Of a stretch of 59,688 nucleotides of DNA, positions 56,167-59,688 are shown one piece after another. The stretch is from an uncultured Muribaculaceae bacterium (GTDB lineage: Bacteria > Bacteroidota > Bacteroidia > Bacteroidales > Muribaculaceae). A program made the position numbers and the translations under genes. The stretch spans positions 1-59,688 of the forward strand of contig CAKUQQ010000013.1 in the NCBI GenBank assembly GCA_934675575.1, read 5' to 3'. Each line of letters begins with the position of its first letter. Position 1 is the stretch's first letter. The notes beneath the pieces are model-generated. The model searched no databases. It had not been told where the DNA came from and saw only the letters and a list, made by a program, of their open reading frames with translations.

Positions 56167-57012
56167 ATGATTTTAATAGCTGACTGCGGATCAACCAAGA
56201 TAGATTGGTGTCTGCTTAACGGAACAGAGAAGGTAGCACAAATTTTCACAACTGGCATGAACGCCCTGCTCATGACCGAGGAGGAGATGAGCAAGCGCAT
56301 AGCCGAGGAGCTGGTGCCGCACATTGTGAACTATGACGTGACTGAGATATACTATTACGGAGCCGGAATAATTTCTGACCAAATCAAAAATCAGGTGGTT
56401 AACGCCTTGAAGGCCAATATTCCGGGCGCACAGAAGATAGAGGTGGACAGCGACCTGCTGGCTGCTGCACGCGCATTGTGCCAGCACGAGCCCGGCATAG
56501 CCTGCATTTTGGGCACGGGCTCCAACTCTTGCTACTACGACGGCGAGAAGGTGGTGGACAACGTGTCACCTCTGGGCTACATACTTGGCGACGAGGGCAG
56601 TGGCGCTGTGCTTGGCAAGCTGCTTGTGGGCGATGTGCTGAAACACCAGCTGCCGGAGCACTTGTGCGAGAAGTTTCTGAAGGAATATGACCTTGACCGC
56701 AACAAAATCATTGATGCTGTGTATCGCAAACCGGCTGCCAACCGCTTCTTGGCGCAATTTGCCCCATTCTTGGAGAAGAACATAGAGGAGCCGTCGATTC
56801 ACCGCATAGTGCTGCACTCGTTTATCGACTTCTTTGTGCGCAACGTGGAGAATTATGACAACTATAAGGAGCTGCCATGCAATTTTGTCGGCTCAATAGC
56901 GTTGAAAGAAAAAGCCACACTGATGGAGGCAGCAAAGTCGCAGGGCATCACAGTGGGCAACATAATTCAAGCTCCTATGGAGGGACTTATCAAGTTCCAC
57001 TCAGGAAAATAA
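56167..57012 (+). CDS. murK: MurNAc/GlcNAc kinase of the BadF family
   Basis: A 281-residue ASKHA-fold kinase. The phosphate-1 loop is intact (ADCGSTKIDWCLL), the catalytic Asp region reads VDSDLLAAARAL, and the phosphate-2 and adenosine regions read ILGTGSNSCYYDGE and GDEGSGAVLGK. It is expected to make MurNAc-6-phosphate (and GlcNAc-6-phosphate) from sugar imported without phosphorylation, since no PTS component is present. It lies between murT and murQ, as in Tannerella. A paralogue with an altered loop lies at 37218. Confidence 0.85.
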   Translation: MILIADCGSTKIDWCLLNGTEKVAQIFTTGMNALLMTEEEMSKRIAEELVPHIVNYDVTEIYYYGAGIISDQIKNQVVNALKANIPGAQKIEVDSDLLAAARALCQHEPGIACILGTGSNSCYYDGEKVVDNVSPLGYILGDEGSGAVLGKLLVGDVLKHQLPEHLCEKFLKEYDLDRNKIIDAVYRKPAANRFLAQFAPFLEKNIEEPSIHRIVLHSFIDFFVRNVENYDNYKELPCNFVGSIALKEKATLMEAAKSQGITVGNIIQAPMEGLIKFHSGK

Positions 57013-57077
57013 AGCATAGAGAGAGAACCCAAACACGTTTTTTTAACAAACAAACTCAAAGAAAACACTAATTTAGA

Positions 57078-57902
57078 ATGGCTTTTGTGAAAATAAGCGA
57101 ACAGTCGTCGCTATATGATAATCTTGAGAAAAAGTCGGTGCATGAGCTCCTCGTTGACATAAATCGCGAGGACCACAAGGTGCCAGATGCCGTGGAGAAG
57201 GCCATACCGCAAATTGAAAAACTGGTGAACGGAATTGTGGAGCGCATGAAAAAAGGCGGCCGCATATTCTATATGGGCGCAGGCACATCGGGTCGCATGG
57301 GCGTGCTCGACGCCAGCGAGATTCCACCCACATTTGGCATGGAACCCGGCTGGGTGGTGGGCATAATAGCCGGAGGCGACACTGCACTGCGCAACGCTGT
57401 GGAGAATGCCGAGGACGACACCGAGCAAGGCTGGAAAGACTTGCTGCAGCACAATGTTAACAGCAAGGACACGGTGATAGGCATAGCTGCATCGGGCACC
57501 ACCCCATACGTGATAGGGGCGCTGAAGGCCGCACGCGAGAATGGCTGCCTCACGGCGAGCATATCGAGCAACCCCGACTCCCCAATGAGCCAGGTGGCTG
57601 AAGTGCCGATAGAAATGGTGGTGGGTCCGGAGTTTGTGACTGGCTCGTCGCGAATGAAGTCGGGCACAGGCCAAAAGCTGATATGCAACATGATTTCCAC
57701 TTCGGTGATGATAAAGATGGGCAGGGTGAAAGGCAACAAGATGGTGAACATGCAGTTGTCTAACGCCAAGCTCGTGGACCGCGGCACACGCATGGTGGTG
57801 GAAGAGCTGGGCTTGCCCTACGACGACGCCAAACGCCTGCTCCTGCTTCACGGTTCGGTGAAAAAGGCTGTTGATGCCTATCGCAACGAAAAAGGCGAGT
57901 AA
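57078..57902 (+). CDS. murQ: N-acetylmuramic acid 6-phosphate etherase
   Basis: A 274-residue SIS-fold enzyme that splits MurNAc-6-P into GlcNAc-6-P and D-lactate. Visible signatures are RIFYMGAGTSGRMGVLDASE (about residues 62-81) with PPTFGMEPGWVVGIIAGG right after, and GPEFVTGSSRMKSGTGQK (about 183-200). It is slightly shorter than the E. coli enzyme (298), mostly at the C-terminus. It ends the mur transcript; a hairpin without a T-run follows. GlcNAc-6-P would be passed to NagA, which is not in this window. Confidence 0.93.
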   Translation: MAFVKISEQSSLYDNLEKKSVHELLVDINREDHKVPDAVEKAIPQIEKLVNGIVERMKKGGRIFYMGAGTSGRMGVLDASEIPPTFGMEPGWVVGIIAGGDTALRNAVENAEDDTEQGWKDLLQHNVNSKDTVIGIAASGTTPYVIGALKAARENGCLTASISSNPDSPMSQVAEVPIEMVVGPEFVTGSSRMKSGTGQKLICNMISTSVMIKMGRVKGNKMVNMQLSNAKLVDRGTRMVVEELGLPYDDAKRLLLLHGSVKKAVDAYRNEKGE

Positions 57903-57919
57903 TAGCATAAGAAAAGAAG

Positions 57920-57955
57920 TGAATATGGGGGCTTTTCGCCCCCATGTCGTTCACT
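57920..57955. other. hairpin after murQ
   Basis: ATGGGGGC (57926-57933) pairs perfectly with GCCCCCAT (57939-57946), with an outer pairing GTGAA/TTCAC (57920-57924 and 57951-57955). There is no T-run, so it may be a weak terminator or a 3'-end stabiliser separating murQ from the SGNH gene. Confidence 0.5.
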
Positions 57956-58007
57956 CTAATAAGTGATTAGAGAGCAAAAAAAGATAAAGGACAAAAAACG
58001 GACAACG

Positions 58008-58673
58008 ATGATGAAGCGTTTGCTGACGTTGATGGTGCTCGTGGCTGGCATGTGGGCTGCGAGCGTGGCGGAAACAGCCCCGAAGTATGACGACTACTAC
58101 TATCGCCGCGCCACACTGTTTGACGCGCTGCCCATAACCGGCAGCGACATTGTGTTTCTGGGCAACAGCCTGACCGACGGCGCGGAGTGGAACGAGTTGC
58201 TGGGCAACAGCCACATTAAGAACCGTGGCATAGTGGGCGACATAGTGCAAGGCTATGTTGACCGCCTGCAGCCCATATTGAAGGGCAAGCCAAAGAAAAT
58301 TTTCATAATGGGCGGTGTTAACGACATTTCGCATGACGTGAGCGGCGACAGCATAGGGCGCGTCATGGAGAAGCTGATAGTGCTTGTTAAGCAAAATTGC
58401 CCAAAGACCAAAATTTATCTGCAAAGTCTGTTGCCGTTTAACAACGACTTCAAGCGTTATAAGCGTCTGCTGGGTCACGAAACGTGGGTGGCTGATGCCA
58501 ACCGCGCGCTTAAAGCCGTGGCCGACCGTCAAGGCGTGGTGTGGATTGACCTGTATCCGCTGTTTGCCAACGCCGATGGCAAGTTGCGCCCGGAGCTGAC
58601 CAACGACGGCTTGCATCTGATGGGCAAGGGCTACCTGATATGGCGCGATGCCATAAAGAAATATGTGAAATAA
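58008..58673 (+). CDS. secreted SGNH/GDSL hydrolase
   Basis: About 221 residues with a signal peptide (MMKRLLTLMVLVAGMWAAS). ATG at 58008 or 58011 is preferred over an upstream GTG at 57963, which would place 15 charged residues before the signal. The four SGNH blocks are visible: VFLGNSLTDGAEW (Ser), NRGIVGDIVQGY (Gly), IMGGVNDISHD (Asn) and TNDGLHLMGKGY (Asp, His). These enzymes hydrolyse esters such as O-acetyl groups on sugars. Next to the mur genes, removal of O-acetyl from MurNAc is a reasonable guess, but other glycans are possible. Confidence 0.83.
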   Translation: MMKRLLTLMVLVAGMWAASVAETAPKYDDYYYRRATLFDALPITGSDIVFLGNSLTDGAEWNELLGNSHIKNRGIVGDIVQGYVDRLQPILKGKPKKIFIMGGVNDISHDVSGDSIGRVMEKLIVLVKQNCPKTKIYLQSLLPFNNDFKRYKRLLGHETWVADANRALKAVADRQGVVWIDLYPLFANADGKLRPELTNDGLHLMGKGYLIWRDAIKKYVK

Positions 58674-58698
58674 CTGACGGAAAACACTGCTTGAAGTG

Positions 58699-59328
58699 AT
58701 GATGAGGAAACTGTGGCTTGCACTGATGTTGCTGGCATTGACACACGTGTGCGCCAATGGCGAGCAGCTTGGCGAGTACACGGCAAAGGACCCACGCTTC
58801 ACGCTCAGCACCGGTGTGGGGCTTGTGATTCCGCCAAGCGACATGGAGGGGTTCTATGAGACTCGCGCCGGCAAGATGGGCTATCTGGAGGGCACTTGGC
58901 GCATTGGGCACACGCCTATAGATGTGGGCGTGTATGGCAACTACGCCGTGTTTAACCGCATGTCGGCCACCGACAGCCTGAAATATGACTTCTCGGTGGT
59001 GAATGTGCTTGCCGTGGCAAACTACAACAAGCGCGTGTTTAAGCACCTGCGCTTTTTTTGTGGCGTGGGCATAGGTGCGCTTGACATGGGCACTTGGAGC
59101 GTGATGCACAAGCGTCAAGATGTGAGTGAAATGGGCAGCCGCCACCGCATAGTGCTGTCGTCGATGCTGCGTTTTGGCATAGATGCCTATAATTTGCTGC
59201 GCATAAGTTGGGGATACAATATGCAGAAAACCACATACCGCTACGGATTTATGTCGGTGGGTGTGATGTTTGGCGGCGGCAGGGTGAGGCAAAAGGCTGC
59301 CGCACCTCTGGCACCGGCAGCTCAGTGA
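58699..59328 (+). CDS. small predicted outer-membrane barrel protein, unknown
   Basis: A 209-residue exported protein (signal peptide MMRKLWLALMLLALTHVCAN) with alternating beta-strand pattern in the mature part (RFTLSTGVGLVIPPS, VGVYGNYAVFNRM, FFCGVGIGALDMG, TYRYGFMSVGVMFGGG). It ends in an Ala/Pro-rich tail, not the usual terminal aromatic residue of a barrel. I do not recognise a family. It follows the SGNH hydrolase by 25 bp, so the two may be co-transcribed. Its last 7 bases overlap the end of the convergent small gene. Confidence 0.65.
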   Translation: MMRKLWLALMLLALTHVCANGEQLGEYTAKDPRFTLSTGVGLVIPPSDMEGFYETRAGKMGYLEGTWRIGHTPIDVGVYGNYAVFNRMSATDSLKYDFSVVNVLAVANYNKRVFKHLRFFCGVGIGALDMGTWSVMHKRQDVSEMGSRHRIVLSSMLRFGIDAYNLLRISWGYNMQKTTYRYGFMSVGVMFGGGRVRQKAAAPLAPAAQ

Positions 59329-59555
59329 CGGTTGATGACAACGCGTGCGTATGACTCGTCGTCAAGGCATTTGATGACGAATGTGTCGGTCGTGTGGGTT
59401 ATCTCCAGATTGGCTACGCCCTGAAAGTTCTGCTCAATCTCGGTTTTGAGTTCTTGAAACTTGCTCTCGGCTTCCTGCAATGTGGCGCAGGTGTAGCAGT
59501 CGTTGCCGGCTTCGTATTGTGTGGCGTAGCCGAATATCACTTCATAAACTTGCAT
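59322..59555 (-). CDS. small conserved-looking cytosolic protein, unknown
   Basis: A 77-residue protein from the ATG at 59555 (MQVYEVIFGYATQYEAGND). A longer form from 59579 would start upstream of the predicted transcription start. It is a compact alpha/beta protein with many Glu residues and a TCATLQEAESKFQELKTEIE helix. No motif is recognised. It is convergent with the barrel gene; the two stop codons interlock in TCAGTGA (59322-59328). Function unknown. Confidence 0.55.
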   Translation of the reverse strand: MQVYEVIFGYATQYEAGNDCYTCATLQEAESKFQELKTEIEQNFQGVANLEITHTTDTFVIKCLDDESYARVVINRH

Positions 59556-59576
59556 AGCTTTATTTTTTTGCTGTTG

Positions 59577-59584
59577 CAAAGATA
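59577..59584 (-). promoter_or_regulatory. -7 box of the small unknown gene
   Basis: TATCTTTG on the minus strand (59584-59577) matches TAnnTTTG. No clear upstream TTG is seen at the right distance. Its position supports the ATG at 59555 as the start. Confidence 0.45.
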
Positions 59585-59688
59585 ATGCAAAACGTTGGAT
59601 TGCGAGGCTTTGGTTGGTGCTATACGCGTACCTCCGGCACGCACGGGTTTGGGGGCGGTCTGTGTGTCCGCCGACCGGAGCTGTCGCT

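Overview
The window reads as one contiguous chromosomal segment of a gut-type Bacteroidota, most likely order Bacteroidales. A Muribaculaceae- or Prevotella-like genome is an inference. The supporting signs are an 11-subunit NADH dehydrogenase with fused NuoC-NuoD and no NuoEFG, an ATP synthase operon in the order beta-epsilon-a-c-b-delta-alpha-gamma with a very short epsilon, TonB-dependent receptor and lipoprotein operons, and promoters of the Bacteroidota type (TTTG or TTG, about 19-20 bp, TAnnTTTG) instead of -35/-10 boxes. No tRNA, rRNA, IS element, prophage or CRISPR array was recognised.

Layout. Positions 1-15300 are mostly on the minus strand and encode envelope functions: a BspA-type leucine-rich-repeat protein with a T9SS-like C-terminus, a four-helix membrane protein, a 1836-residue alpha-2-macroglobulin-like protein, an ECF sigma / anti-sigma / Spy-like operon, and an operon of a TonB-dependent receptor with two lipoproteins. 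From 15784 to 33025 the plus strand carries the energy block: nuoA-B-CD-H, then a complete eight-gene ATP synthase operon, an intrinsic terminator, then nuoI-J-K-L-M-N and another terminator. A PD40-repeat protein and a secreted Amidase_3 enzyme follow (33166-35114). A MetE-like methyltransferase on the minus strand diverges from an Lrp/AsnC regulator across a shared promoter region that holds a perfect palindrome.

From 37218 to about 59330 the plus strand carries a long peptidoglycan / N-acetylmuramic acid (MurNAc) salvage locus. It contains a BadF-type kinase with an altered phosphate loop, two large multidomain Amidase_3-like exoenzymes separated by a cation efflux protein, a protein with two glycosyltransferase-A-like halves, a DUF4922 GalT/HIT-like protein, a SpoIID/LytB-domain protein with no signal peptide, AmpG, NamZ (DUF1343), an FAD/Fe-S D-lactate dehydrogenase, a MurT-like (COG4299/DUF5009) membrane protein, MurK and MurQ, followed by an SGNH hydrolase and a small predicted barrel protein.

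How they fit together (inference from known families): secreted amidases and NamZ cut exogenous or shed wall into muropeptides and MurNAc. AmpG and MurT import them. MurK makes MurNAc-6-P and MurQ splits it into GlcNAc-6-P and D-lactate. The D-lactate dehydrogenase can pass lactate electrons to the same respiratory chain whose NDH-1 and ATP synthase lie upstream. The kinase paralogue, the double GT-A protein and the GalT-like protein have no described role and are the least explained part of the locus.
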